The position numbers were made by a program, and so were the translations under genes. The notes below the pieces were generated by a model that saw only the letters and a program-made list of their open reading frames with translations, ran no database searches and was not told the DNA's origin. 64,000 nt of DNA, taken from NCBI GenBank assembly GCA_018823905.1, contig JAHJHL010000033.1, positions 1 to 64,000 on the forward strand, written 5' to 3'. Every line of letters begins with the position of its first letter. Within the stretch, counting starts at the first letter, position 1. The stretch is from Alphaproteobacteria bacterium. GTDB taxonomy: Bacteria > Pseudomonadota > Alphaproteobacteria > Sphingomonadales > Sphingomonadaceae. This document shows, in pieces, positions 28,010 to 37,070 of this stretch.

Positions 28010-29149
28010 ATGGATTTCACCTATACCGAAACGCAGGACATGATCCGCGACACGCTGTCGCGCTTCCTGAGCGACACATATGATTTCGACACGCGCCAGA
28101 AGTTCATCAATTCGGACAGCGGCCGCGATCCGGCGATCTGGGCCGCGCTGGCGCAGGAACTCGGCATGCTGGGCGCAGCCTTTGACGAGAACCATGGCGG
28201 CCTTGGCGGCGGCGCGCTCGAAAATGCGATCGTGATGGAGGAATTGGGCAAGGTCATCGGGATCGAACCCTATCTGCCGACCGTTGTCATCGCCGGCGGC
28301 GCGCTGAAAGCCGTCGGCGGCGCGCAAGCCGACGCAATGATCCCCGAGATTATCGCGGGCAATGCGATCATCGCCTTTGCCTATGCCGAGCCACAGGGCC
28401 GCTACGACCTTGCCAATTTGCGCACCACCGCAAAAAAGGACGGCGCTGGCTATGTGCTGAACGGCCACAAGGGCGTTGTTTATGCGGCACCGTGGGCAAC
28501 GCACCTGCTCGTGACCGCGCGCACGGGCGGCGCGACGCGCGACCGCGAGGGCGTGTCGCTGTTCCTGATCGACGCCAATCTGCCCGGGATCGTTCGCCGC
28601 GATTATCCGACCGTCGACGGCAGCCGCGCGTCGGAAATCTATTTCGAAAATGTCGCGATCCCCGGCGATGCGCTGCTCGGCGGCGAAGGCACCGGCCTGC
28701 CGCTGATCGAGCAGATCGTCGATGAAGCAACCATCGCGGTGTGCGCCGAGGCGACGGGCGTGATGCAGAAACTGCACGAAGGTACGCTCGAATATACCCA
28801 GCAGCGCAAGCAGTTCGGGGTACCGATCGCGAAGTTCCAGGTACTCCAGCACCGCATGGTCGATATGTTCATGGAGGTCGAACAGGCGCGCTCGATGACG
28901 ATCATGGGTGTGCTGAAGCTGGGGCTACCCGCGAACGAGCGCATGGCCGCAGTGTCAGCCGCCAAGGCCAAGGTCGCGCGCGGCGCCAATTTCGTCGGCC
29001 AAAACGCGATCCAGACCCACGGCGGCATCGGCATCACGCAGGAATTGGCGATCGGCCATTATTTCAAGCGCGCAACGATGATCGAGAGCCAGTTCGGCAG
29101 CCATGATTATCACATGGACCGCTATGAACGGATTGTGCTGGCGGATTGA
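28010..29149 (+). CDS. Acyl-CoA dehydrogenase, partner subunit
   Basis: A 379-residue acyl-CoA dehydrogenase family protein. The N terminus (FTYTETQDMIRDTLSRFLSDTY) and GGLGGGALENAIVMEELGK are of the divergent class. The FAD-binding region is weaker than in its neighbour (FAYAEPQGRYDLANLRTTAK lacks the usual TEPxxGSD). The C-terminal domain is conserved (QFGVPIAKFQVLQHRMVDM, QTHGGIGITQE). Loss of the canonical motif in one member and its pairing with a canonical member match alpha2-beta2 dehydrogenases. The start lies 106 bases after the first subunit, across a palindromic repeat. Confidence 0.92.
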   Translation: MDFTYTETQDMIRDTLSRFLSDTYDFDTRQKFINSDSGRDPAIWAALAQELGMLGAAFDENHGGLGGGALENAIVMEELGKVIGIEPYLPTVVIAGGALKAVGGAQADAMIPEIIAGNAIIAFAYAEPQGRYDLANLRTTAKKDGAGYVLNGHKGVVYAAPWATHLLVTARTGGATRDREGVSLFLIDANLPGIVRRDYPTVDGSRASEIYFENVAIPGDALLGGEGTGLPLIEQIVDEATIAVCAEATGVMQKLHEGTLEYTQQRKQFGVPIAKFQVLQHRMVDMFMEVEQARSMTIMGVLKLGLPANERMAAVSAAKAKVARGANFVGQNAIQTHGGIGITQELAIGHYFKRATMIESQFGSHDYHMDRYERIVLAD

Positions 29150-29158
29150 AGAACCTTC

Positions 29159-29286
29159 GCCCCTCCCTTTGAGGGAGGGGTGCGAGACTTACGAGCTTGC
29201 TCGTTAGTCGCAGCAGGGGTGGGTATGCGGCCCAAAAGAACGCCTGCGGCGACCCACCCCTAGCCCCTCCCTGAAGAAGGGAAGGG
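29159..29286. repeat. Palindromic intergenic repeat, copy B (inverted relative to copy A)
   Basis: It has the same layout as the element at 2847-2972 but in reverse orientation: a hairpin CCCTCCCTTTGAGGGAGGG, the core GCGAGACTTACGA then TCGTTAGTCGCAGCAG, a GGTGGGT/ACCCACC stem and a closing arm. The core is almost identical to that of copy A after reverse complementing; the middle stem is diverged. It separates an acyl-CoA dehydrogenase gene and a TonB receptor gene that converge here and could terminate both. Confidence 0.75.
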
Positions 29287-29294
29287 AATGATGC

Positions 29295-31781
29295 TCAGTA
29301 CGCCACGTCCACCGCGATCCGCAGCGTCCTTGGCCGCAGCGGCGTCATAAAGCCCTCGTTACCCTCGACAAACGGGGTGCCGAGCGAAAAGCGATTGCCG
29401 CGCGAATCGAACAGGTTCGTCAGCGTCAATGACAGCCCGCGGCGGTCGTTGCCGACGCGCATCGCCAGCCCGGTGTCGATATAGTCGCCCTGGCTTTCGC
29501 CCAGTACCGGGCCGATGCCGAGCCGCGACGGCCCGATATAATTGGCCCAGCCATTGACGCGGAAATCCTCGTCGCCGATGACCGTCGCATAATTGACCGA
29601 CCCGCGCACCGCGTGGCTCGCGACGTTCGGTATGCGTCCCAGCCGCGCCGGTGCGGCGGCGAATACCGGCAGAATCTCGAGCGCCAGATCGTCGACGCGG
29701 CTGTGATTGTAGACTGCGCCGAGTTCAAAGGTCAGCGCCTCGGTCGGCCGCATCGCGAGCGCGCCTGAAACGCTGGTGATCCGTCCATCGCCAATATTGG
29801 CGGTGGTCGGAAAGCCGGTGCTGTCGATGAAATCGGCCTGGATGTTGCGCCAGCGACTGTGCGACACAGCGATGCTGGCATCGAACAGGCTTTGCCCCTT
29901 GTCGCCAAAGCGCAGCCCGGCTTCCCATGTCCGCACCTGATCATTCAGGAACCGCCGCACGAAATTGCCATCGACCGCGAGGCCACCGGGCCGAAAGCCC
30001 TCCTGATAACGCGCATAGAGCCGCAGGTTATGCAGCGGCGTTGCGAGCAGCGAGAAGGAAGGCAGGAGATCGGTTTCGTTCCGCGACGCGGTAGTCGCGC
30101 GGCCCGCTTGCGAGAGCGCGAAGGACACGCCTTCCGCCATGCCGCCAAGCCGCGCGTGCGACAAACGGATGCCGCCCGCGGCGATCAGGTCGGGCATCAC
30201 TTCAACCGTGGCCTCGGCATAGCCGGTGACTTCGGTGATTTTGTTGGTGACGCCGGGCAGTACCGCGCGCAGCGGACCATAGCCATATTCGCGCTTCTGC
30301 CGGGCGCGATTGTCGATGAAACTCGCGCCGATCACCCAGCCAAGACCGTCGTGATACGGGCGTGACAGTCGATTTTCGCTGACGAACATGCGCGTCGCGT
30401 TGCGCTGATCGAGCACGCGCGGAACATCGCTGAGTGGCGTAATCTGGACCGGCGCGAACAGCCGCTCGACATCCACGGCGCCGGTGACCGCACCCGCGTC
30501 ACCCAACTGTGCATCCGGCAGGCTAGCGTCGAAGCGTTCGAACAGCCGGTGATCGACAAAGGCGTTTGACGACTGGAGATGCAGGCCGTCCCAATCCTTC
30601 ATGACGACAATTGTGCCAAGCCCGTAACGCGCCGACGCATTTTGCTCGACCATCGAATTGCGGGTCAGCGGATCGGCAGCCTTGTCGGCATATTGGGCGT
30701 CGTTCGACTTGATCGATTGATAGACTCCGCCCAGATCGACGGTCCAATCATTGCCCGCGTCGAAGCGAAAAGCGCCGCGGCCGCCGCGGACGTGGACGCG
30801 ATTGACGTCGTTCTGGCCACGCAGCGGGTTGTCGATATAGCCGCCGTCGGTCAGCATATAGCCGACCAGCCGCAATGCATGGCCATTGTCCCCGACCGGC
30901 AGATTAGCGATCGCGGCGATGTCGCCACCGGGGTCGCCATGCTGGGTTAGCGATACGCCTGCGATCGCCTGTATCGTCATCGCGCGCGGGTCGGGGGCTT
31001 TCGGGACGACGCGAATGATGCCGCCGAGCGACCCGGCGCCATAGAGCGTACCCTGCGGCCCTTCGAGGATTTCGACATTATCGACGTCATAGAGCCGGAG
31101 GTCGGGGTCGGGCGCGTTATAACTGAGGCGGATGTCGCCCAGATATTGGCCGACGGTCGACTGCGTCGGGCCGGTGAAGCTGGAATCGGCGATGCCGCGG
31201 ATGAACAGCTTGTTGCGCCCCGAGCCCAGATGGGTCGAGGATACCGTCGCGGTACGCGACAAGATCGACTCCATCCCGCGTTCGCCGCCAAACGCCAAAT
31301 CGCCGCCACTCAGCTGGGTGACGACGCCGGCAAAATGCGAATAGGGCAGGTCGGTCTTCGACGCGGTGACGATGATCTCGTCCTGCGCGGCGGCGACCAT
31401 ATCGTGCGACGGTTCGCGCGCGCGCGGCTGCGGTACCAGTCGCGGCGGCGGGGCGGGGCGATGCGCGACGCGCGGTGCGACGGCACGGCGTTCGATGCGC
31501 CAGCTGGTGGCGCTGACGCGGATAGCTCGGGCATCCGTTCCTTTGAGCAGGCGCTGGATCGCTTGCTCGACGCGCATCCGGCCGCGCACCGGTTTGACCC
31601 GCGCCTGCCACAATTTGGCGTCGACGACGCTGATGCTGACCCCGGCCTGCCGACTGATCACCGGCAGCGCGGTCGACAGGCTTCCTTTCGGCACGTCGAA
31701 CGCGCGCTCCTCGGCCGCCAAAGCCTGCACGGGCAGGCTCAGCAGCGTCGCGGCAGCGACCAGGGAAAGGCGCCGGTGCAT
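29295..31781 (-). CDS. TonB-dependent receptor with STN signalling domain (FecA-like)
   Basis: An 828-residue outer-membrane receptor. A signal peptide (about 1-22) is followed by a secretin/TonB N-terminal (STN) domain (FDVPKGSLSTALPVISRQAGVSISV), which transduces ligand occupancy to FecR. A proline-rich linker, the plug domain (GPQGTLYGAGSLGGIIRVV) and a 22-stranded barrel follow; the C terminus ends in DVAY. The ligand is unknown; iron chelates, haem or glycans are typical for this type. It directly follows fecR-like and fecI-like genes in one operon. Confidence 0.92.
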   Translation of the reverse strand: MHRRLSLVAAATLLSLPVQALAAEERAFDVPKGSLSTALPVISRQAGVSISVVDAKLWQARVKPVRGRMRVEQAIQRLLKGTDARAIRVSATSWRIERRAVAPRVAHRPAPPPRLVPQPRAREPSHDMVAAAQDEIIVTASKTDLPYSHFAGVVTQLSGGDLAFGGERGMESILSRTATVSSTHLGSGRNKLFIRGIADSSFTGPTQSTVGQYLGDIRLSYNAPDPDLRLYDVDNVEILEGPQGTLYGAGSLGGIIRVVPKAPDPRAMTIQAIAGVSLTQHGDPGGDIAAIANLPVGDNGHALRLVGYMLTDGGYIDNPLRGQNDVNRVHVRGGRGAFRFDAGNDWTVDLGGVYQSIKSNDAQYADKAADPLTRNSMVEQNASARYGLGTIVVMKDWDGLHLQSSNAFVDHRLFERFDASLPDAQLGDAGAVTGAVDVERLFAPVQITPLSDVPRVLDQRNATRMFVSENRLSRPYHDGLGWVIGASFIDNRARQKREYGYGPLRAVLPGVTNKITEVTGYAEATVEVMPDLIAAGGIRLSHARLGGMAEGVSFALSQAGRATTASRNETDLLPSFSLLATPLHNLRLYARYQEGFRPGGLAVDGNFVRRFLNDQVRTWEAGLRFGDKGQSLFDASIAVSHSRWRNIQADFIDSTGFPTTANIGDGRITSVSGALAMRPTEALTFELGAVYNHSRVDDLALEILPVFAAAPARLGRIPNVASHAVRGSVNYATVIGDEDFRVNGWANYIGPSRLGIGPVLGESQGDYIDTGLAMRVGNDRRGLSLTLTNLFDSRGNRFSLGTPFVEGNEGFMTPLRPRTLRIAVDVAY

Positions 31782-31783
31782 GC

Positions 31784-32716
31784 TCAGCGGGTCAGGATCC
31801 AGCCATCGCCCTGCCGCTGGGCCTTCGTCCCTGACAGGGCAGCAAGGTCGGAAATGGTGCGGTTGCGGTTCTTGTCGATAATCAGCGCGCCGCGGAACGA
31901 CAGGTCGGCCGCAGCAGGCGCGATGCGGACGTCCATTCCGGCGGTTCGTTTCAGATCCTCGGCGACGACGGCTAGCGGGGCACCGTTATAAACCAGCAGC
32001 CCGGTGCGCCAGCCACCGATACTGGCGACATCGACATCCTGCACGATCGGCGCTTGGCTATCGCCGTCGCGGGCCTCAATTGCTTTGCCAGCGACCAGAC
32101 GGACCTTGTCGCGATCGGGGTTATAAAGAACGACGCCTTCCGACACCGCGACCGATGTCTGCCGCTCGCGCCGGACGACGTTAAACGCAGTGCCCAGATC
32201 GACAATGCGGTCGCCGCCTGCTTCCACCACGAAAGGATCGTCGTCGCGGTGGACAACATGGAACATCGCTTCGCCTTCTTCCAGCCGGGCAAAGCGCGGG
32301 CGATCCTTGTCGATTTCGACCACAGAGCCGCCGTTGATATCGATCCGCGATCCGTCGGCGAGTTCGATCGTGCGATGTTCGCCCGCTGCCGTCTCGATCC
32401 GGTTGGCGTTGCCGAATGGGTTCAGCGTCGACAGGCCGACAACCGCGACCAATGCTGCTGCTATAGCGCCGCCAAACCAGCCGCGACGCGAGGTGCGGCG
32501 CGGCGCGGTCGGCATTGCCGCTGGCAAGGGCTTGGCCACCGGGGGCAGCGCGTCGAGATCCTGATCGAGGCTCGCGATGGCATCATAGATCGCGGCATGT
32601 TCGGGATCTTCGCCGAGCCAGTCGGCAAAGCCGTCCCAATCGTCGAACGCCGGGTCGCGCTGGCGGATCAGCCAGTCGACGGCGCGTGCTTCGGCGGGGT
32701 TGATCTCAGGACGCAT
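31784..32716 (-). CDS. FecR family anti-sigma/regulatory protein
   Basis: A 310-residue membrane-spanning regulator. The N-terminal DUF4880-like helical region (EARAVDWLIRQRDP..WDGFADWLGEDPEHAAIYD) contacts the sigma factor. A single membrane helix lies at about 85-105 (GWFGGAIAAALVAVVGLSTL), the periplasmic FecR domain at about 110-200 (AAGEHRTIELADGSRIDINGGS, GTAFNVVRRERQTSVAVSEG), and the C-terminal STN-contacting part follows. The start overlaps the end of the sigma gene, and the receptor gene starts 2 bases after the stop. Confidence 0.92.
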   Translation of the reverse strand: MRPEINPAEARAVDWLIRQRDPAFDDWDGFADWLGEDPEHAAIYDAIASLDQDLDALPPVAKPLPAAMPTAPRRTSRRGWFGGAIAAALVAVVGLSTLNPFGNANRIETAAGEHRTIELADGSRIDINGGSVVEIDKDRPRFARLEEGEAMFHVVHRDDDPFVVEAGGDRIVDLGTAFNVVRRERQTSVAVSEGVVLYNPDRDKVRLVAGKAIEARDGDSQAPIVQDVDVASIGGWRTGLLVYNGAPLAVVAEDLKRTAGMDVRIAPAAADLSFRGALIIDKNRNRTISDLAALSGTKAQRQGDGWILTR

Positions 32717-33227
32717 CGAACTGCCTCCGTAGCGCGGCAAGCGTCGCATATACCTTGCGCAAATCGGCTTCGACGGTGCTCAGGCTGATCCCCATTTCGC
32801 TGGCTATATCGCGATGATTGGCTCCGTCGACGCGGAACCGGCGAAAGATGCGGGCAGGGCGTTCACCGGTACCCGTAATCGCCGCCTCGACCAGCAGCAG
32901 CTGCTCGCGCGAGATCAGCGCGGTCTCCGCCGACGGTTCGTGACCCGCCGCCGTCTCACCCCACGCCTGATCGCGCAGCGCGCTCTGCCGCGCCGAGCGA
33001 TAACGGTCGAGCATCAGATTGTTCGCGGCGCGCATGACATAGGGCAGGGGATCGGCAACCGGACCCATCGGGCGATCGGTCAACCGCATCCACAAATCCT
33101 GAAACAGATCCTCGGCAGCATCACCCGCGCCGCGCACTTGCAAAAACCGGACGATCCGATCCCGGTTGGCGAGTAATACGCCTTCGATGCCTTGCACGGC
33201 GTCGGTTCGGTCTTGCGAACTGGTCAT
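32706..33227 (-). CDS. FecI-type ECF sigma factor
   Basis: A sigma-70 ECF factor of about 173 residues. Region 2 contains GDAAEDLFQDLWMRL and PLPYVMRAANNLMLDRYRS; region 4 contains ARIFRRFRVDGANHRDIASEMGISLSTVEADLRKVY. In FecIRA circuits it is released by the receptor/FecR relay and transcribes the receptor operon. I start at ATG 33227; ATG 33251 adds eight residues and is also possible. It overlaps fecR by 11 bases. Confidence 0.9.
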   Translation of the reverse strand: MTSSQDRTDAVQGIEGVLLANRDRIVRFLQVRGAGDAAEDLFQDLWMRLTDRPMGPVADPLPYVMRAANNLMLDRYRSARQSALRDQAWGETAAGHEPSAETALISREQLLLVEAAITGTGERPARIFRRFRVDGANHRDIASEMGISLSTVEADLRKVYATLAALRRQFDAS

Positions 33228-33400
33228 GAATTGCTTGCTCTGGAACGCCATTTTCTGCCGGTTAGCGCCGCCCCGGCGCGCGCCATAGGTTCCCCTGATG
33301 CCGCCGTCATATAGCGCCCGTGTCCCGCCGCGCAACCGCGGCGCCGGGAAAGAGAGGAGAAGCAGTGCAAACATCGGTGCCTTCGTTCATTTCTGTCTAA

Positions 33401-33441
33401 GCAAGGGGGAGGCGGGGGTAGGGAGGGAGCCTCCCCCTTGC
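33401..33441 (-). terminator. Terminator hairpin after autotransporter gene
   Basis: A perfect 12-bp inverted repeat, GCAAGGGGGAGG at 33401-33412 and CCTCCCCCTTGC at 33430-33441, with a 17-base loop. It lies 20 bases after the autotransporter stop on the minus strand. The following T run is short (TTAGAC), so efficiency is uncertain. Confidence 0.6.
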
Positions 33442-33461
33442 ACGCGGGGCCGGCCGGGGGG

Positions 33462-36400
33462 CTAGAGGCCGACCCGCAGACTCGCACGGAACGCCCAACC
33501 GATGTGGTTTTGCTGTTCCTCCGCGGACATTTCGCCAGCGACCTGAAAGGCCGAGTTACCAGCGATGCCACGGAGACGGCCGACCCAGCCGCTCGTGCGA
33601 TCTTCAGGAGTAAGGGTGAACGGCGTACCGTCCTTGAACGACGCCGTGGTCGAGCCCAGCGTGCCGCCGACGATCTGGCGGCGACCGCCTTCGATTTCGA
33701 AGCGCGTCCACCCGTCATATTGGTCGAGACCGCCGAAATCCATGCCGAGCGCAACGGTGCCGGAGACTGCCAGCTCATCGCTATCGCGGCCGAGGACCTT
33801 CAAGTCGAGCGCATCGCCGCCGCCGGTTTCCTGATAGCCCTTCTCGGTCAGCTTGAAATAGTCGACTGCGACCATCGGGCGGATCGTGATTCCGCCCGCA
33901 TGGGCGTCATAGGCAAGCGAACCCGAAGCCGACCACAAGGTGCCGTCCCATTTCCCCTTCATCGTCTTTTCGATGTCATCGGCGCCCGCCTCGGCGCTGA
34001 AGATACGAGTTCCCTTCATCTTGATGGGCGCGCCCGATACGCGAGCGTTCGCCATGAAGCCCTTGGAGCGCAGCCGCCAGTGCAGCGCGCCTTCGAACTG
34101 GCTGGTGGCGACCTCATTGGCGTTGCTGCCATTGCCGTCCTTGCCGCTGAGAAAGGCGATCGAGCCGCCGAAGTTGCCGGCGTCGCTTTTGATCTCGGCA
34201 CCCAGCCCGATGCCCCAGCCGCTGACGTCATAGCTGGCGGTGTCGCCGACGCTCTTTGACGTCCCCCACACCGCCTGGTTGACCCAATAGCCCCATTTGC
34301 CTTCGTCCTGGAACGGTGCATTGGGATCCTGCAGGTGGCGCGAGAGCGCGCGCGAGCCCGACGTGACCGTTTCGAAAACACCGCCCTCATGCTCGGGCAG
34401 CATCTGGCCGAGCTGGTTGCGGAACTGATCGCCGTCGACGATGCTCAGGAACACATCTTCGATCTTCTGATCGGCCACGACAGCGTCGAGCACCGCGTCA
34501 AACGCTCCGGCCTCGGAACGGTTGAGCCCGAGTTCGGTCGTGCTTTTGCGCGATACATCGACGATAAGCTGCGTGGTGTTCGAAGTCAGCGTGCCCTTGT
34601 ACAAGAAGGGTAGCAGCGTCTGCGACGCGGTCAGGTTGCTCGCGCCCGTCAACGTACCCGCGGTCAACACGATATGCTGGCCTTCGGCGTCCTCGATGCT
34701 GGTAAGGCGGAGTGCGAGTTTCGATTCGGCGCCGAAACTTGCGTTCCCGCTGACTTGCAGCGCCGTGCCGGTACTGCCGGTGTCGAGCAGCACGCCCAAC
34801 ACGCCCTTGTCGGTCACCGCCAGCGAAGAAATCGTTGTCGCGCCGGTCACGTCGAACGTCCCGCCGCTGACCGAGACGGCCAGTCCTTGCGCATTCGCCA
34901 GCGTACCCGAAAAGATCGACGTGCCGCCGATGTTCAGCGTATCGGCGCCACCGCCGAAATCGACAGCTCCCGTATATTTGGAGGTTCCGGCAAGGGTCAT
35001 CGTATCGCTACCGGTGCCGAACCGCGCGGTCCCCGCGTAAGTCGCGTCACCCGACAGCGCGAGGCGGTTGTTGCCGGCACCGAAAAAGCTGTTTCCCTTC
35101 ACCGAACCGTCGGCGATGTCGAAAACATCGTTGCCGCCGCCAAAGCGGACGTCGCCAATTATGCTCGGAGCGGTGACGCCCGATGCGACCGCAGTCTGCT
35201 TCACCGTCGCGCCAGTTGCATGCGCGGACAGATCGATCGCTACGTTTCGGTCAGAGCTGGCCAGCGCACCGGTCGCGCTGATCGTTCCGCTGTTCTCCAC
35301 GACATCGACATTCCCCGACAGGTCGACAATCGCGCGCGCCGTGCCATTGTCACCGCCGGTCTTCGCCGCGATCGTGCCGCTGTTGCGGATCAGCGCGACA
35401 TCGCCGCCTGCTTCAACCAGCACTGCCGTGGCGACCGAGCCCGCGACATTGCCTGCGGTGGTCGCCTCGATCTTGCCTGCGTTGCGCAGTTCCGGCGTCG
35501 TCGCCCCGCTGCCGATCCGCACTGCGGTGGCCGCGACATCTTTCGACAGCGCCGAGACGCTGCCGGTCGCGCCGATGCCGATCCCGCCAGCGATAGTCAC
35601 TGCGCCGCCCAGGCCACCGATCTGCATCCCGTTGCCGTCCTTGCCGGCATAGAGACCGTTGCCGATCACGCTGCCGTCGATGATCAGGCCGAGGCCCGTT
35701 CCGGTTCCGGCAACCGGACCGATCGTCACGCTTTGCATGGCGGATCCGATGCGAACAGCCGCCGCCGACCCGAAGGAGCGCACCGCCGCGCTGCCTTCCT
35801 TGTCGTCGGGGATGCCGTCCTTATCCTCGTCATTGTCGGTGGTGCTCGAATCTTTGGGCGGAACCGCAAGAACGATACCGCCGGTCACATTGCCTTCGAC
35901 GGACAGCGCCGGGCCACCGATCAGCAGATCGTCCGCATCGAGCTTCGACGGATCGGCGGGCGGCGTCGTAAAGCGATAGCCGGTCGCGGTCAGGTTGCCC
36001 TGAACCACCAGCGCGCCGGTGATGTTGCCCGCCAGTCGCGCCGCCGTTGCGTCGAGGCCGGTGGCGGTGATCGTGCCGGCGAGGCGAACATTGCCCGTCA
36101 CATCCTGTAAACCGACGCCGAGCGCGCGGTCGCCCAGCACAGTGATCGTCCCGTCATTGGTGAAGTTGCCGGTCAGGGGGCCGCCGAGGCGGATGCCCGC
36201 CGAATCATTACCCTCGATCGCGATCGATCCGCTGTTGACGATATTGCCGGTAAAGGCACCCGCGGTGGCGATACCGACGCGGTTGCTGCCCAAGGCGAAC
36301 GGCCCATCGATGTCGCCATCATTGTCGATGTCGGTCGGCGCATAGGGTTCGTCGATGATGATCTTGCCGGTCGCGGCGTTGGTGATCGATCCGACCGTCC

Positions 36401-36674
36401 CGGCGTTGGCGACGATGCCGCGCGCGCCATCGACGTTGCTGATTTCGATCGTGCCTTCGTTGATCACCTTGTGGTTGCTGTCGATGGTGACCGCAGTGCC
36501 CGTCGTCGGCTTCACCGAACCCGTCGAGGTGATCTTGATATCGTCGGGCGCGCCCGACTTGATCGTCGACGTCCGCACTGGCGCGGTTGTCGCGGTGGTA
36601 ATCGTCGTTTCCGCCTGGGCAGTCGTCGAAAGCAGGGCGGCCAGACAGGTGGTAGCCAGCAAGGTGTTGCGCAT
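33462..36674 (-). CDS. Autotransporter outer-membrane beta-barrel protein
   Basis: A 1070-residue type V secreted protein. The signal peptide is about 1-21 (ending TTAQA). The passenger (about 25-780) is rich in beta-helix-like repeats (GTITATGLDATAARLAGNITG, NAGTVGSITNAATGKIII, FGGGADTLNIGG). It contains two acidic calcium-binding-like loops (DIDNDGDIDG; DNDEDKDGIPDDKE). The C-terminal ~280 residues form the translocator barrel (WGYWVNQAVWG, SLAYDAHAGGITIRPMVAVDYFKL, ending ASLRVGL). The ATG at 36674 follows agagga. Function is unknown; adhesion or biofilm is usual. Confidence 0.88.
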   Translation of the reverse strand: MRNTLLATTCLAALLSTTAQAETTITTATTAPVRTSTIKSGAPDDIKITSTGSVKPTTGTAVTIDSNHKVINEGTIEISNVDGARGIVANAGTVGSITNAATGKIIIDEPYAPTDIDNDGDIDGPFALGSNRVGIATAGAFTGNIVNSGSIAIEGNDSAGIRLGGPLTGNFTNDGTITVLGDRALGVGLQDVTGNVRLAGTITATGLDATAARLAGNITGALVVQGNLTATGYRFTTPPADPSKLDADDLLIGGPALSVEGNVTGGIVLAVPPKDSSTTDNDEDKDGIPDDKEGSAAVRSFGSAAAVRIGSAMQSVTIGPVAGTGTGLGLIIDGSVIGNGLYAGKDGNGMQIGGLGGAVTIAGGIGIGATGSVSALSKDVAATAVRIGSGATTPELRNAGKIEATTAGNVAGSVATAVLVEAGGDVALIRNSGTIAAKTGGDNGTARAIVDLSGNVDVVENSGTISATGALASSDRNVAIDLSAHATGATVKQTAVASGVTAPSIIGDVRFGGGNDVFDIADGSVKGNSFFGAGNNRLALSGDATYAGTARFGTGSDTMTLAGTSKYTGAVDFGGGADTLNIGGTSIFSGTLANAQGLAVSVSGGTFDVTGATTISSLAVTDKGVLGVLLDTGSTGTALQVSGNASFGAESKLALRLTSIEDAEGQHIVLTAGTLTGASNLTASQTLLPFLYKGTLTSNTTQLIVDVSRKSTTELGLNRSEAGAFDAVLDAVVADQKIEDVFLSIVDGDQFRNQLGQMLPEHEGGVFETVTSGSRALSRHLQDPNAPFQDEGKWGYWVNQAVWGTSKSVGDTASYDVSGWGIGLGAEIKSDAGNFGGSIAFLSGKDGNGSNANEVATSQFEGALHWRLRSKGFMANARVSGAPIKMKGTRIFSAEAGADDIEKTMKGKWDGTLWSASGSLAYDAHAGGITIRPMVAVDYFKLTEKGYQETGGGDALDLKVLGRDSDELAVSGTVALGMDFGGLDQYDGWTRFEIEGGRRQIVGGTLGSTTASFKDGTPFTLTPEDRTSGWVGRLRGIAGNSAFQVAGEMSAEEQQNHIGWAFRASLRVGL

Positions 36675-37070
36675 CGGTTTCCTCTTGTGATCTGGGCCGG
36701 ATGTTGTTCCGGCGACAATCACAAGACGGAGCAGGTGACGCGCAGCCTTGGAAAAAGGGTCAGACTTTTGGCAGTGACGTTCGCATCGATGCCGTCGCCA
36801 TTGATCAGCAGCATTTTGCCTGAGTCCGTCGTGTCGAATATTGACGGCCGACCCGAAGCGAAATCTGTTGCGTGATCGGAATGATGCACTGGTTATCGTT
36901 GCGACACGGGCGTCGGAACCCTATCCGACTGAACAGACATTATATCGATCGCCCAGCATGAGCTAACCTGCGATCCGTCGCGGAATTGCGTGCTTGTCGT
37001 GCGGTCTGGTTTCACGCGATAATGTCGTTGCCAGTTTCGATCGTTTTGCGAACACCGCTCTGGAGGACTC
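36675..37070. other. Divergent intergenic region, no gene seen
   Basis: About 400 bases between the divergent autotransporter and GH6 genes. I see no open frame with coding character and no perfect match to the GTAAACGTTTAC operator found before the GH3 gene. Presumably it carries both promoters. A clear ribosome site (ggagga) precedes the GH6 ATG. Confidence 0.5.
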
